A stretch of 64,000 nucleotides of DNA from Lasiosphaeris hirsuta (GCA_030549175.1 JAUKUA010000005.1:806001-870000), one strand, 5' to 3'. Shown: positions 43,632 to 54,863, numbered from the stretch's first letter. The notes: generated by a model not told the origin, from the letters alone. Numbers and translations are program-made.

Positions 43632-44041
43632 CGCGACTCGCCACCGGGCATCACTTTAATGCTACCTCCGCCCCCAATAAAATTTCCGGACGAAAGAAGT
43701 CCGCATGTGTACCATATGCCACGACGGAATTTTGTCTTATCGCCATGAGAGCCTGGGTAATTTGATGTTTCGCGTGAATGAGAAGATGGTAGGATCATAG
43801 TTGGCAGTGCGTGGCTGGCCCCTGAGTGATCAGAAGGAGAGAGTTTAACCCTTTACTTGAAGAAGAGATTTAATATTAACCCAATGAGCATGTCTCAAAG
43901 CTTGAAGTCCAACAGCATGCATCCAAGATTGATCTAACCTCTCCCCAAACATCCCCCTCCCACCGAAGCCATCCCAAAACATCCCACCCTAACTAACCCC
44001 CCTCGCCCACTCCCATTAACATGCCCACAAACCCCACACCC

Positions 44042-44090
44042 CTCCGCCTCCCTCACCAGCTCCGCCTCCCTCACCAGCTCCGCCTCCCCC
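44042..44090 (+). repeat. 18-bp tandem repeat, about 2.7 copies
   Basis: CTCCGCCTCCCTCACCAG at 44042-44059 and 44060-44077, then a partial copy to about 44090. It lies inside the pyrimidine-rich tract. Confidence 0.85.
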
Positions 44091-45156
44091 TCACGCCCCC
44101 TCCCTCCCACGCCTTACACCCCCACCGCCCCGCCTCGCCCTCCAGACCTCGTGCTCTGCTGTATACGCGGCGCAGCGGTCCCAGGTGAAGCCGGGAAGAC
44201 GCACATATCATGGCCTTTTATCCAACACGGAAAAGGACGGGCGACTGTACCTCAGATGCTGGCAGAGCCATGTGCGACGGCTGCGGGCAGTTCTCGCAGA
44301 GAAAGCATGGATTAGCTTCCATTTAGATATACTGTACGAGCTCCGGGCAGCTACCGCTACGTTTGCTGAAATATGCTCGAATCCTCAAGGGAAAAAAACG
44401 GCAATGCCTTCTCCACATATTGGAGAGGTCGGGGGGAGGGGATGTGGTGGTTTTGGGGAGAGGGGGAGAGGGGGAGGGGCAAGGGTAGGGTGGGTGGTTT
44501 TATGCACGATGGGAGTGACGGTGCTCATAAGGAGACTTGGGATAGGGGCTTTGTTTAGCATTTCATTGGCGCCGCTAGGAGTTGCTTTTACCAGGCGGGT
44601 GGCTACATGACTTGCTCGGGGGACGATGATGTAAGGTGACACCAAGGTCAATAGAGGGGGCCGGGCCACTACATAAACTCTCAATTGACCTACTTTCCGT
44701 ACGCCAGGCTGCTGCAGAGATGCCTTATTATAGCTTCATGCAAAAGAAAACAAAAGTTTTGATGGCTCGTCGTGGCTCGCCGTGGTATGTTAGGGATGCT
44801 CAACAATGAGCAGCGGCTGATAATAATACGATCTTCTAGTCGTGGGGGCCATTCAGCCGTTTCGGGTACCGTTCCCGGCTTAGACCCAACCTCCAATTAG
44901 CCCCACGATCATCACCAAGTCATCAAATCACGGCATCTTGGAGTAGTCAATCAAGTAAAGACGGAAAACAAATCATCACAGCAGGCGCAAAGCGCCGCTC
45001 TTCGACCTTTTTCTCAGAACAAAAAAAGAAAGCTACAATACACCAACAAAGATACCCCGACAAATAACCCAACACGCCTAAAAGGCCGACCCAAACAACC
45101 CCGGAAACTCCAAACTCCAAACTCCCAAAACAAAACACCCAAACAAATATCCCAAC

Positions 45157-45181
45157 AAAAAAAAAAAAAAAAAAAAAAAAA
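45157..45181. repeat. A25 homopolymer
   Basis: A run of 25 A on the plus strand downstream of the RRM-like gene. It could be a slippage tract. No retroposed gene or target duplication was seen next to it. Confidence 0.8.
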
Positions 45182-45582
45182 GGCTTCATCAGTCCTAAGG
45201 AGCACGCCTAGAAGCCCAGAGGAAACATCGAAGGGCTGTCAAAACGGACCCCACGAGTCCCCCCAATGCCTCCGGGACGCCTCCAACAGGCCACCGCCAT
45301 CACCCAACGCCCAAAACACCATATGCCCGCAGGCCCGAAAACCCTCTCCCCAACCGTAAAATCCCGGGCCCAATATCCCAATCCATCCTCCCAATACCGA
45401 AAAACCCTTTGCCCGTAGGCACACAAAAACCAACAAGATCGGTCCGAGACCGCCTCCCAAATCCCAGCGCAAAACCCCCAAGGTCCGCAGACCACCAAAC
45501 AAACCCATCCCCTCCTCCCTAGCGACCGTCCCCCCGGCGCACCTCGGATGAGGGCACATTCGCGGGATCCCCGGGCAACGCT

Positions 45583-47472
45583 CTAAACGAAGCCGCAGGG
45601 ATCGGTGCCCCAGTAACACCGGACGCCGTCGGCGCCGAACCAAGCCCTGACGACGCCAAGCGCCGCCTCGGCCTGGCCGCGCCAACCCGCAAAGTGCCAC
45701 TCGAGGCACGCCTGGTCCCCGGCCAGCCCCTCCACCACGCGGACCGTCTCCCACCGCCCCAGGATTTGACGCCGGAACGTCGCCTCGAGGTTGCGGCGGT
45801 TGACAATGCCCGCCGGGCCCATCACGACGAGGACCCTCGAGTGGAGGAGCGAGCCGACCTCGGGCGGTGTGTAACGCTGCCGGTTAGGGCGCGCGCCCGC
45901 GTACCGCGCGGGGCCCCCCGCCCGGGGCACCCGCAGACCGCCAGCCGCATTGGTCGCCCTCAGCAGGGCGTCGAAACCTTGCCGCGAGAAGAAGGTGACC
46001 TGGGCGGCGGCGGCCGGGCCACCGGGGTAGTCTGCCCGGGGGGGAAAGACAGCCGCTTTGAAAACACGGCCGGGACGGTGCGCCGCCACCGCGTCCAGCA
46101 GCTCGGCCAGGGTGACGTCGGCCGGCAGGTTGTGGAACCATACCGAGCAGTTGGTCAGGTCGCTGCCCTGTGCCCTGCCAGCTCTAGGAGCGGTGGCCAC
46201 CCTGCGCGCGACCTGCATGGTGGTGCCAGGTCCACGGACGCTGGCGGGGGCGAGTTGTCGAGTCACGGCTATGGCGGGGCCGATCGGGTACGACGATGGG
46301 TTCTGGCAGATGCTCAGGTTGCGAGCCCGCCGGCGGAGACTGTCCCTGTGGTAACCAGGGGGGAAGCCGTGCGTGATCCTGCCCGAAGGGGTCCGGAAGT
46401 GCTCCCTGGTACACGGCGGGATAGTGTTGCCACGGAGGCCGGTCGGCGGAGCACGAACGACATGGGCGCTTGAGGTCGCGGGGTGCTGGTCGTGCCGGGG
46501 CACAGGCGGAACAACAGGCGGCGGCGCAACGGACAAGACGACAGGCTGCCGGGTGGCAACCTGAGGGACGTACGGCTCGAGCGGCCGGAAGATGGCGAGC
46601 TCTCGGGCGGAGAGCGGGGCGAGGGGGAGCCGGTTGCCAAAGAAGCCGGCATTACGGGCCAGCGCGGCACCGTGTGTCGGGTTGACACCCGAAAGGCCCC
46701 TCTGATGTGCGCCAGGCTCGTCGTAGAGTTGGGCAGGAGCGCTCGAAGAAAACGCAGCCGGAACCGCCGAGAATGCCGAAGCCGAAAAGGGTGCCGGGAG
46801 AAGAGGCGCGAGGGGGGGCGACGACACGGCCGGACGAGAGGGCGCTACCGCCGAGGTAACCGGATAAAAATCGGAAAACGAATCCGGGGAGCCCGACCAA
46901 GAGCTTTGCAGCCCTGGTTGGGCGCTCTGCTGCTGGTCCCGAAGGATCAGAGACTGGGTTGGCTCCCGAGGAGCCGGAGCCGAGACAGGGGCTGCCGGGA
47001 CAGGGGCCACCGTGACAAAACCAGGGCCGCTAGGCGAGGCAGTACGGCGGCTCAGGGTTTCGCGATAGGCATCGCGCGAGATCGGACGGGCATGAGCCCG
47101 CGAAGGTGGGCGCAGGAACTCCCGGCGCAGAGGCTGGCCTGGCCCCAGGGCAGGCGCAGTAACGTTTCGATTACGGCTTGCGCCGTAATGTACACCGTTA
47201 AAGCCCCCGTCACTGAGACTGGCACCGGCTCCTACACCGGGCACTCCCACATCCACCCCCACGATGCCCAAGCCCAAGCCCGAGCCCAGACCCAGGCCAT
47301 AGCCCGAGTCTGAAGCCGGGCCCTCGCCCGCATCGACACCCTCGCCCGTACCAGCGCCAGCACGCGCGCCCACACCTGCGCCCGCAGCCGCATCCGCACC
47401 TACACCCGCACGCTTGCCGTTTGACATGTTGGCCGGATTTTGCTGCCGAAGTACGAGAGATAGGCGACTCAA
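45583..47472 (-). CDS. Low-complexity protein with C-terminal RRM-like region (629 aa)
   Basis: One open frame. After a short start comes a Gly/Ala-rich segment with reiterated GAGVG and GLGLGSG units (about residues 20-85), then a long disordered region rich in Pro, Ser and Ala. From about residue 440 a folded part begins with NCSVWFHNLPADVTLAELLD, an RNP2-like beta strand and helix, and later VFKAAVFPPR with QVTFFSRQGFDALLRAT. This resembles an RNA-recognition motif. A second alpha/beta part, RVLVVMGPAGIVNRRNLEAT and WETVRVVEGLAGDQACLEWH, may be another RRM-like unit. A role in RNA binding is inferred from this only. The Met 15 codons after the first (SNGKRAGVG) is an alternative start. Upstream non-coding exons are possible, see the array at 47.8-48.6 kb. 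Confidence 0.65.
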   Translation of the reverse strand: MSRLSLVLRQQNPANMSNGKRAGVGADAAAGAGVGARAGAGTGEGVDAGEGPASDSGYGLGLGSGLGLGIVGVDVGVPGVGAGASLSDGGFNGVHYGASRNRNVTAPALGPGQPLRREFLRPPSRAHARPISRDAYRETLSRRTASPSGPGFVTVAPVPAAPVSAPAPREPTQSLILRDQQQSAQPGLQSSWSGSPDSFSDFYPVTSAVAPSRPAVSSPPLAPLLPAPFSASAFSAVPAAFSSSAPAQLYDEPGAHQRGLSGVNPTHGAALARNAGFFGNRLPLAPLSARELAIFRPLEPYVPQVATRQPVVLSVAPPPVVPPVPRHDQHPATSSAHVVRAPPTGLRGNTIPPCTREHFRTPSGRITHGFPPGYHRDSLRRRARNLSICQNPSSYPIGPAIAVTRQLAPASVRGPGTTMQVARRVATAPRAGRAQGSDLTNCSVWFHNLPADVTLAELLDAVAAHRPGRVFKAAVFPPRADYPGGPAAAAQVTFFSRQGFDALLRATNAAGGLRVPRAGGPARYAGARPNRQRYTPPEVGSLLHSRVLVVMGPAGIVNRRNLEATFRRQILGRWETVRVVEGLAGDQACLEWHFAGWRGQAEAALGVVRAWFGADGVRCYWGTDPCGFV

Positions 47473-47799
47473 CTACCGGCGATGTCGGCAACAGCAACGT
47501 TCCGAAATGGTGGAACGGCGGAGATATCGTTCGCTATATGGAATAGTTAGCGCTGTGATCCCACGTATTTTGGATTAAGACGTACGTGAGGCTTGTCGCG
47601 CTGTGGCGACGACGACTGGTGGCGTTAGGGTCTATGTGAATGAAATGTCAGAGTAAGATTTCACGTCACAAGGGATGGTGAAGCATGATTGATGAGGTTA
47701 ATGTGAGCAAGCATGACCTGGAAGGCTCGAACTAGCCAGGCAAGACTTTCGACACAGACAACGACCCTCAACATGGGAAATGGTAATCCTCAGTGAGGA
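47473..47799. other. Upstream region of the RRM-like gene
   Basis: No reading frame is supported. The region separates the gene from a set of repeated splice-site-like units on the same strand. Confidence 0.45.
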
Positions 47800-48620
47800 T
47801 AATAACGGCAGCCAAGACTTACCGGCTGTGCGATAATCCTGGTTACTGTGGGTGGTCAGAGTTTGATTCTTTGGCGGATTGAGTTGGTTGAGGAGCATGA
47901 TGAAAACTTACAAAGACCGCGCCAAGTGAAAACTTTGGCGTTCAAACCTCTGAAGAAATGTGTCAATATCGAACATCTTGTAGGCTGGGGCGGTCGGGCA
48001 TCAATCAAAGTGGTGAATGGCGTCGACCGAGGCAAGAAACAGCGTCGCCGACGTAGTCAATGGCGCTGGTCAAGGCATGAAAGGCGTAAAGGAAGGCAAC
48101 GAATAGCCTCGATGTAAAGTGTTAAATGTGTTCGAGACTGAAACTTACCGACCGTGCGTAAAATCTAGAGATCTGATGGGTGTTGGTCAGAGTTTGAGAT
48201 CTTCTAGATGGGCTGGAGGGCGGCGGAATAAGACTTACGATCTGGTACCAAAGCCAGGAAAGCTTGATGTGACTCGAAGAGCTGCAGATAGATGGTTAAT
48301 ACCAAAGATTCTGGAGTGTGGTCGCGTGTTGAAGGCCATAACGCTGTAGGCATTCGTAACATACTACTGATCAGTGATGGTCCTGGATGGCGCGGGGTCA
48401 TGTCAGAGTTCGGTCCTCGAGGTCGGCTAGGTCTAGAATGGGGAAAATACCCACAAAGCCGCCAGAGGGCTGCTAAACCCTTCAAGATCTGTGGATAGAT
48501 TGAATCCTGGTCAATATCAAAGATCTCAATGCATGGCGATGGTTGGGCTGCAAAGGTGCTGGCGGGTGGGACTTACCGGTCGAACGGTGGTTATGAGGTT
48601 GAAGAAGGGCAGAGTTTGTG
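47800..48620 (-). repeat. Diverged tandem units with exon-intron-like layout
   Basis: On the minus strand the same order of signals recurs. A stretch with TTYGRTATTRACC-like sequence comes first, then a GTAAGT donor (rc of CTTAC near 47908 and 48233), then an intron-like stretch with AAACTCTGACCA (CTGAC branch) and a CAG acceptor. A mini-exon of 22-24 nt follows, ending in a second GTAAGT donor near 47818 and 48143. The offset between the two copies is about 325 bp. A third, partial copy has a donor near 48572 and the AT-motif near 48512. The units are well diverged at base level, yet the splice-like signals are kept. It could be the 5' part of a spliced transcript leading into the gene at 45.6-47.5 kb, or a decayed duplicated gene. 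Confidence 0.5.
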
Positions 48621-48699
48621 TTGCAAAAAGTGGTGGGGTTTTGTAGCCAGGCCAGGATTTCTCCCAGTCGAGTGGTGAGGGAAAATAGAGGCAAGATCG

Positions 48700-50147
48700 A
48701 GCTGGCAGCTAGATGGAAGTCAGTTGTTGTGAGTGGGGTGCGCGCGAGGGCATCTACAGCGCGTCTTGATGTGAGCCTAGAACTTTAACGGGCTAGGGCA
48801 CCAGTTTCGCTCCTTCTCTATCCTCCTCGCTACAGTAGGGGGTGACGTCATGTTCACCATCAACATCACCAACCTCCTACCCCAGTGTCTGGAGATGGCG
48901 GCATCGCAGCAGTCAAAGCTTACTGGCCGGAACATTGGTGAACCAACGACACTGAACATCAAAAACAGTCATATGTTGTGGACGGTAAGGGGTCTGAAGC
49001 AAGTTGCGATATATAAAAGCTAGCTAGGTAAGTTTGGTTTGACCAGTAACGGACGTTATCGGTGATCATTGAAATGAGGTCTCTTGATGCTGATAGCTTC
49101 TTTGTTTCACTATTCTGTGCTGACTCGGATTGTTTCATGCAGTCCGCACTCAGGCTCTTGCTGTGGTGAAGCAACTCTGTCAACACCACCCCGAGTCTTG
49201 GTCTCGCATGCCATGTAATACAGAAGGTTGATCTGGAAAAGCCTTGTCTGTACCTTGAGTGGATGGCACAAAGCAGCCACAGGTGTCTTCCATGCAGCTG
49301 CAATAGGTTGATGGTGTCGGGAGGCAACCGCATGCAAAGTACCCAAGCAAGACAGCCGGGATTTTTTAGGAATGAAAATGTAAACACGTTTTGGTTGTCA
49401 AGGACCATTGGCGGCTAATTGAAGAGCCATTCCATAGCAGGCGGCTATGTAAGAACTCTTTAGGCATAAACAATGTAGAAGGTAATTATAACAGTAGACC
49501 ATGGATCAAGGTTTAGACATAACGTTTGCTTACTGGTCCTGACTTACGACGACTAATCCCAAGTCCTGCTGACTAGTCCTAGGATGATCCTAAGTCCTGC
49601 TGTGGCATTCGGGTCTTCCACCTTGGGCGGCCGGCCTGGTGTCCGGGTCGGCGGATTCGGCACTCAGCAATGTCCGGGGTACATGAGAAAGCCCCGCTCG
49701 TTGACCTTTTCTGCGGCCCATGCATGGCGTAAGGTAGCGGGCAACTCAGCAGGGGATGAGTCCTCAGAGTCTTTTCTAGGTTACCAACGCCATGTCGAAA
49801 TCAGGGAGTTGCAACCGTAGTGTTTGCCGCAGTAATATGGTCTCAACGGACATGAACTTTGTCCTGGGTCTAATCTAGGAACCCCACTCAGTGACAGGCC
49901 CGTCACGTAAAAGCAATTCACTATGATAAATCATTAGTGTCTCAATTCATCTATGGGTATTTTGCTTAACAGTGCTGCTCCTTACATGTTCTATCCCGGC
50001 ATTTGCAGCCCCCATGACGCCTCTCCAAAACTACCCAAAACTACCCCTGAGCGGAGCGAAAGAAGGAGAAAAATATGGAGACAGGACTTTCCAAGTGCCT
50101 GCTATATGCCTGACCTGTATGCACATCACCCCCGCTTGCTTCCTCTG
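48700..50147. other. Intergenic
   Basis: A 149-codon minus frame at 48959-49408 has no family pattern and unusual composition. It is not called. The 11-mer AAGTCCTGCTG is repeated at about 49560 and 49591. Confidence 0.45.
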
Positions 50148-51464
50148 TTATGCAGGCAATTCCGACCGATATTGTGAGATGGGCAACTCGGTGGCACGCG
50201 GACTGGTAGATAGCTCCTTTGAGAGGGGGCTTGTTGGCATCTCCTTTGACAACGGACTTGTCGGCATCTCCCTTGAACTTGGGCTCGTGGGCATTTCCTT
50301 GGACATGGGGCTTGTGGACACTTCGACCAGCCCTCCTGCCTTGAGTATTTCAATCTCTGGGCCCATCGCGTGGTGCGGCACGTTTCTTGGCGTGTTGCCG
50401 AGTGGCGGCATGGTGGAGTCGGGTGAGATGGCGGGCGATGGTGCATAGGCATGCGGGGGAGCGCCTCCGTACGCGGTCGGGTTGTATGTTGGAGGGAAAG
50501 GGGCTTGTGTTGACGTGGGTGTGGCGTCGTGACCGTTTGAGCCGTCTGGCTCCCCCTTCGCTGCGGCTGCGTAGGCTCCTCTCTGGCCGCGACGGCTGTA
50601 GAAGAACATGTAGAAGATGCCGAGCACAACAAATCCGATAACTGCCAGGCCACCAATGACACCGCCGACGATGCCGCCAACCGGCGTGCTGCTGCCTCCG
50701 GAATCAGCAGCAGCATGGGTAGCCGTAGATGATGCTGACGAAGCTGACGAGGTAGATGCTGGTGTCGTTGAGACGTCGGTTACGGTGACTACGCCGTGTG
50801 GTTCCGGGTACAAAATTGCTACCCCTGAAAAGATCTTGTTGTCGCACTGGAACAGGGTGAAGACTTGATTAGGTGTTATGGATGTTGACCAGATGTATGT
50901 TCCGCAATAGGGAAGATTGGCATCTTGGTTGCTACAGAGCGAGTCAGCTTCTACTCTGTTTCTGGCTGGGGCGAGTTGCTTCATACCAACATGAAGTCCC
51001 TTGGTTGTGGGTACCGCAGGACGGGTCATCAAAGTTCAGGCAAACACTCGCAAAGGATGAGGTTGTGCAGTCGGCACCGACACAGCAGTCGCGGTAGTTG
51101 CCGATATTGGTGCAAGTAATGCCTGGCGGGCAGCTCATGGCACGGTCTGGGTAGGATACACGGTTAGCGGCGGGCAAGCGTGGGTACTGAGAAGCCCGGC
51201 CATACCATCCTCAGGAAAGAAGCCGCATGTTTCGACGCCAATGCTGGCCGTGGTGGCCCGTAGGTCAAGCCTTGGGGCATCGGTCGGCCTGTGGGATACG
51301 CGCAAGTGTGTCCATGGATCAGATCCGTCTGTGGTGGTTGCTGTTGCTGTTTGCGCGGGCGGCATCCAGTCGGCATCGTCTCTGGGAAAGACCCGCCATG
51401 CTGCGGCCTCGGTGGTGCTGAAGAGGGCCGCTATAAGGAGCATCCGGCGCGCAATTGCGGCCAT
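50148..51464 (-). CDS. Single-pass Cys-rich membrane protein with repeat tail (sensor-like)
   Basis: Three exons on the minus strand, 51464-51206, 51146-50987 and 50931-50148, connect in frame and give 400 aa. The introns (59 and 55 nt) have GTATGG/CAG and GTATGA/TAG borders. The N-terminus MAAIARRMLLIAALFSTTEA is a signal peptide. The outer domain has many cysteines (ETCGFFPEDDRAMSCPPGIT, RDCCVGADCTTSSF, TSCCNQDANLPYCGTYIW) and then a Ser/Thr-rich stalk. One membrane segment, VGGIVGGVIGGLAVIGFVVL, is followed by YSRRGQRG as stop-transfer. The cytosolic tail is Pro-rich and ends with 9-residue repeats of the type MPTSPLSKE. The layout is that of fungal cell-wall-stress-like or mid2-like surface proteins, and the function is inferred only. 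The start is placed at the Met opening the signal peptide, not the one 21 codons earlier. Confidence 0.85.
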
Positions 51465-52125
51465 GGTCGCCGTTTGACCGGCGCAATATACAAGGCACAA
51501 TAGCAATATACGCAAGACGCAGGACAAGACAGAGACTCGGCTCTGATGAGCGCCAGGGCAGTGGTGACAAAGACGAGGAAAAGATGGCAGTAATGATGAC
51601 TGTCGGGCACGAAAAGGCCTTTGGGGGACGGCGCCTCATCAGGCTTGAGGAAAGCCATGCCCCTGGGACTTTGTAATGTCCAAGCACCCACGCACCTTCC
51701 ATGTCAACTCCCTTGTCAGTGTGCCGCCGTTCAAGCAGAGTGCTGCAGAGTGTAAGCAGTGAGCGGGCTGGTGGCGTCTCACCAAGCCCGGGGTGCTTGC
51801 GGTGCTCCATGGTTTCCTCCCCCTGGTCGTCTGTTCTGTGATCTTGAGTCCGTTTGGGGAATGGTTTGTGCTGACAAGGGCTGACGCTCTGGCTGCGCGC
51901 TGGCCCCAGCGGACAATCACATCCTCTTGGCGCGGGCCTGATTGGTCACAGCCGTGGAAGCATGGCCCTTGCTCTTCGTTCTTTCTCTGCCCTGCAGTCT
52001 CAGCCCCTGCATGCGGGGCTCGCGGGCTAGGAAAATCACACCTTCACCTGTCTTATTTCGCTTGAAGTTCCAAAAATAAGGTCGCAACACGGCGACACGG
52101 GCTGTCACGTTGTCAGAGCATGAAA

Positions 52126-52138
52126 AGGGTTAGGGTTT
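52126..52138 (+). repeat. Interstitial telomere-like motif (TTAGGG type)
   Basis: AGGGTTAGGGTTT, two units of the fungal telomere repeat in the plus orientation. Such short motifs also act as telobox promoter elements. Confidence 0.6.
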
Positions 52139-52854
52139 GCGCTATTGCCACCTGCACTTGCAGCTAGTTCCCCAGTCCGTCACTTGAAGGGTAAAAAGCT
52201 TTTTATGTTTGGCAGTCATGGTCTTGGCCGTTTTACTCCGCGCATTAGAAGCAAAATATACGGAATAGATCACAAAAGAACCAGGTCTTCTCTTGACTTT
52301 AAAGCCAAGCCTCCCCAGATCCAGCCTCCAGATCCAGCGCTCAAAAAACGGCAGCCTAGTGATGCGCCACCACCCCAGAGCCCTGGACGCTGAGGTTGCA
52401 ATCTTGTTTGAATCCTGCAGCTCACTCCCAGTAACAAACCGGCAAGTGTATCCGGGCCGAGGAATGTTTGGTGTCATTCCTTTCGCTTCCTTCCAATCGG
52501 GACCAAAAGTCTAACGAGAACATAACTTGAATTTGGCCAACGAGTGCACCGTGCTCTCGCGGGTTTCCCCAACTTTTTTGTTGTGCCCTCGTTGTCGCTT
52601 CCTCGAGTGCTCCTCCCTCCCCTCGGGCCATCCCATCTTTACGAGCAGGGCCAATCAGTGGCCTGTGAGCTCGGAGGTTGTCGTTGGAATGCGGCGGTGC
52701 TTCCCGCTACCAAAAGTCTTAGCGTGCGGCAGGTCAACGCCACAAGCTGCACGGGCGCCATTAGCCCGTCTCATCATTTCATCATCTTGAAATTCACTGG
52801 GCCCACTTTCAACGGCGGGCCCAAAATCCCATTATTACACGCGAAAGGTGGTTG

Positions 52855-52867
52855 AACCCTAACCCTA
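52855..52867 (-). repeat. Interstitial telomere-like motif, opposite orientation
   Basis: AACCCTAACCCTA on the plus strand, the reverse complement of the motif 716 bp upstream. The two motifs share a 12-bp inverted core. Confidence 0.6.
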
Positions 52868-53827
52868 TTTCTTACAGCAAATCCGCCAAAGACAGAGTCA
52901 TTTGACAACTCCAGCACAGCATGCCAAAGGTGTCAAGGGTTACCATGTCTATCATAAAGTACATCACGTCCCTTGGTACACATCAAGAATCTCAAGAAAT
53001 TCCACGCTAGCAAGTAAATCAGACACGCTAGCCCCAGACTACACCTCACCCTAGCGGCGACAATGACAGCCAACATTAGCAGGCAGGAAACAGATCACAC
53101 GATGCGGAAAGGAAACACAAACCGATGGATGGTACTTCAAACGCGTTTCATGTCTATTTGAAGCCTGCGTTGACATCCCGAAGCTAGTTTGCAATCAACC
53201 CCCGACGGTCAGCACATTCGAGAATGTTTGCAGCGAAAAAGATATTTTGGAGAATGAAAAGCGAAGAAAGCAGGAAAACCGACAAGGGGGACTTATACTT
53301 CCGGTCATTGGAGCTTGAGCGGGCCTCTCCATGTGATATGGCACGAGCGAAATCCGGCCCCTTCCGTTTTGTGCTCTTGTCGAAACCCAGGCGGTCTTTC
53401 CGAATGGCAGCACTCAAGTTTTGGTTGTGATCCAGCATTTCAAAGCCGGGGCGCTTTATCGAGCCACAGGTTCGAAGGTGTGGAGGTCAGGCAGTTTGGG
53501 TTTTCCCAGGACTGTTTGCTGCGCCGTTGTGCGTCTGCGAGACAACATGGACATGCCGATTGAGACGCTTCGTCAAGTGCAGTTTGAGACCAGACAAGCA
53601 AGTTGCCTAGAAGGATAGATCTGGTTATGAGGAGGTAGGCCTTGGATGAGATATCAGGCCCGTGATAGCCGTCACGGTCTAACTTCAGTGCACGAAATTT
53701 CGATTTGGACATATATTCCTGTGATGCCATCTCTCCGGCTTGCCCCTGGAAACAGTCGCCGTATCAATGCTTTGAACCCCCTGGAACCAAGTCACATCAT
53801 CACTTCCTGCTGCTCAACTTCTACACA

Positions 53828-54863
53828 TCACTCCTGCGCGACAACAGGAACAACAACATTCTGCCACAGCCTCCGCTTGTTCTCATCCGGGCTCTCCGTC
53901 CATTCCTTCTCCACCTCGGCGTAGTAGTCCCACCACAGCTTGTGGGTCGACTCAATGACGTCGTCGCCGTACGTCCTGCTCTTCCAGGGCTTGTTGAGAA
54001 TGTAGTGCAGAATCTTGACATCCTCATCCTTCCACAAGTCGCTGTGGCACGCGCGCATTGGCTTGAGTGCGTTGTACGCATACGACAGCGGCTTCCACTT
54101 GCCGCGGTACACAATAGCCAGCAGATCCTGGTCGAAGAAGAGCATCTTGGGCACGTCCGGGTGCGTGTTCATGGCATCGATTAGCGTGTCATACTGCTCC
54201 CTGGACGGCTCGAGGATCACGGTGCCGCTGTTGAGTAGGTGGTGGTTCTTGGGCCCATCCTCGGTGATGGCGGCTGGCTCTCCCGTCTCCTGGTTGGCCG
54301 CGGTAAAGCCGCAGTTCTCGGGGACCCTGTCAAGTGTCACGCACGGCACTCGGGACGCTTCAGAGAGGCGCACTCACCAGTCCTTGCTGTAGTGAGCAAG
54401 CTTCTTGGGGTTGCAAGTGCATGCATGCGCCGCGGCGACATAGCCCTTGGGAAGGTCCATGGTCATCATGTCGTCAATGTTCTGGAGAATAACCTGGTCG
54501 CTGTCCAGAAGTACGATGCGCTGTTCACTTGGTCACATTCAGACCCACAGTGAGCGATGCAATGCGACGAACCTCGTATTCTGTCATGCCCCAAGGGGCG
54601 AGCTTCTCCCAGGTGCCTTTGTTGACCTTGCCATCCCTCGGGGCGGGCTCGATCTTGTCGACGACGATGGTGGGGATGCCGGCAGCGGCAAATGCCTCCA
54701 TGTACTCGGTGTCGGCCTCCACTTCGCGCGTCACCATGATCTTGAGCTGGTACTTGGAGCCCGTCTTACGTAGGGTGTGATTGAGCACCAGGGCTCCGCC
54801 AAAGTAGCCCCTGTTGGTGAGCAGGGTCGACCAGATCTTGGTTGGGTCGAATTCGGTCGCCAT
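53828..54863 (-). CDS. GT8-family glycosyltransferase (glycogenin / galactinol synthase-like)
   Basis: Three exons on the minus strand, 54863-54573, 54520-54378 and 54326-53828, connect in frame and give 310 aa. The introns are 52 and 51 nt, the first with an unusual GTTCGT donor. The order of motifs is that of GT8: RGYFGGALVLNHTLRKTGSK near the N-terminus, then EYERIVLLDSDQVILQNIDD with the metal-binding DSD, then NSGTVILEPSREQYDTLI (the NSG motif), FFDQDLLAIVYRGKW and LSYAYNALK. These enzymes transfer a sugar from a nucleotide sugar with retention of configuration. The usual glycogenin C-terminal glycogen-synthase-binding tail is absent and the protein is short. It therefore fits the common fungal single-domain GT8 of unknown acceptor rather than glycogenin itself. 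Confidence 0.88.

Larger units (their letters stand above)
43632..45582. other. Intergenic, with pyrimidine-rich and low-complexity tracts
   Basis: A strongly C/T-rich stretch covers about 43940-44150 and a G-rich stretch about 44430-44490. An open frame of 141 codons at 44185-44610 (+) shows no family pattern and crosses the G-rich tract, so it is not called. Confidence 0.5.
51465..53827. other. Long intergenic region, no gene recognised
   Basis: About 2.3 kb without a supported gene. It contains two telomere-like motifs in opposite orientation, listed separately. The rest is unremarkable on inspection. Confidence 0.5.

Noticed and set aside
43940..44150. Repeat tract as a CRISPR-like or centromeric array
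   Set aside because: Only an 18-bp unit repeated fewer than three times within pyrimidine-rich DNA. There are no spacers or long arrays.
44185..44610. 141-codon open frame
   Set aside because: It crosses a G-rich simple tract, gives a low-complexity Gly/Arg stretch and has no recognisable motif.
48959..49408. 149-codon minus-strand frame
   Set aside because: No family pattern and an unlikely composition rich in His, Cys and Trp. No splice or start context supports it.
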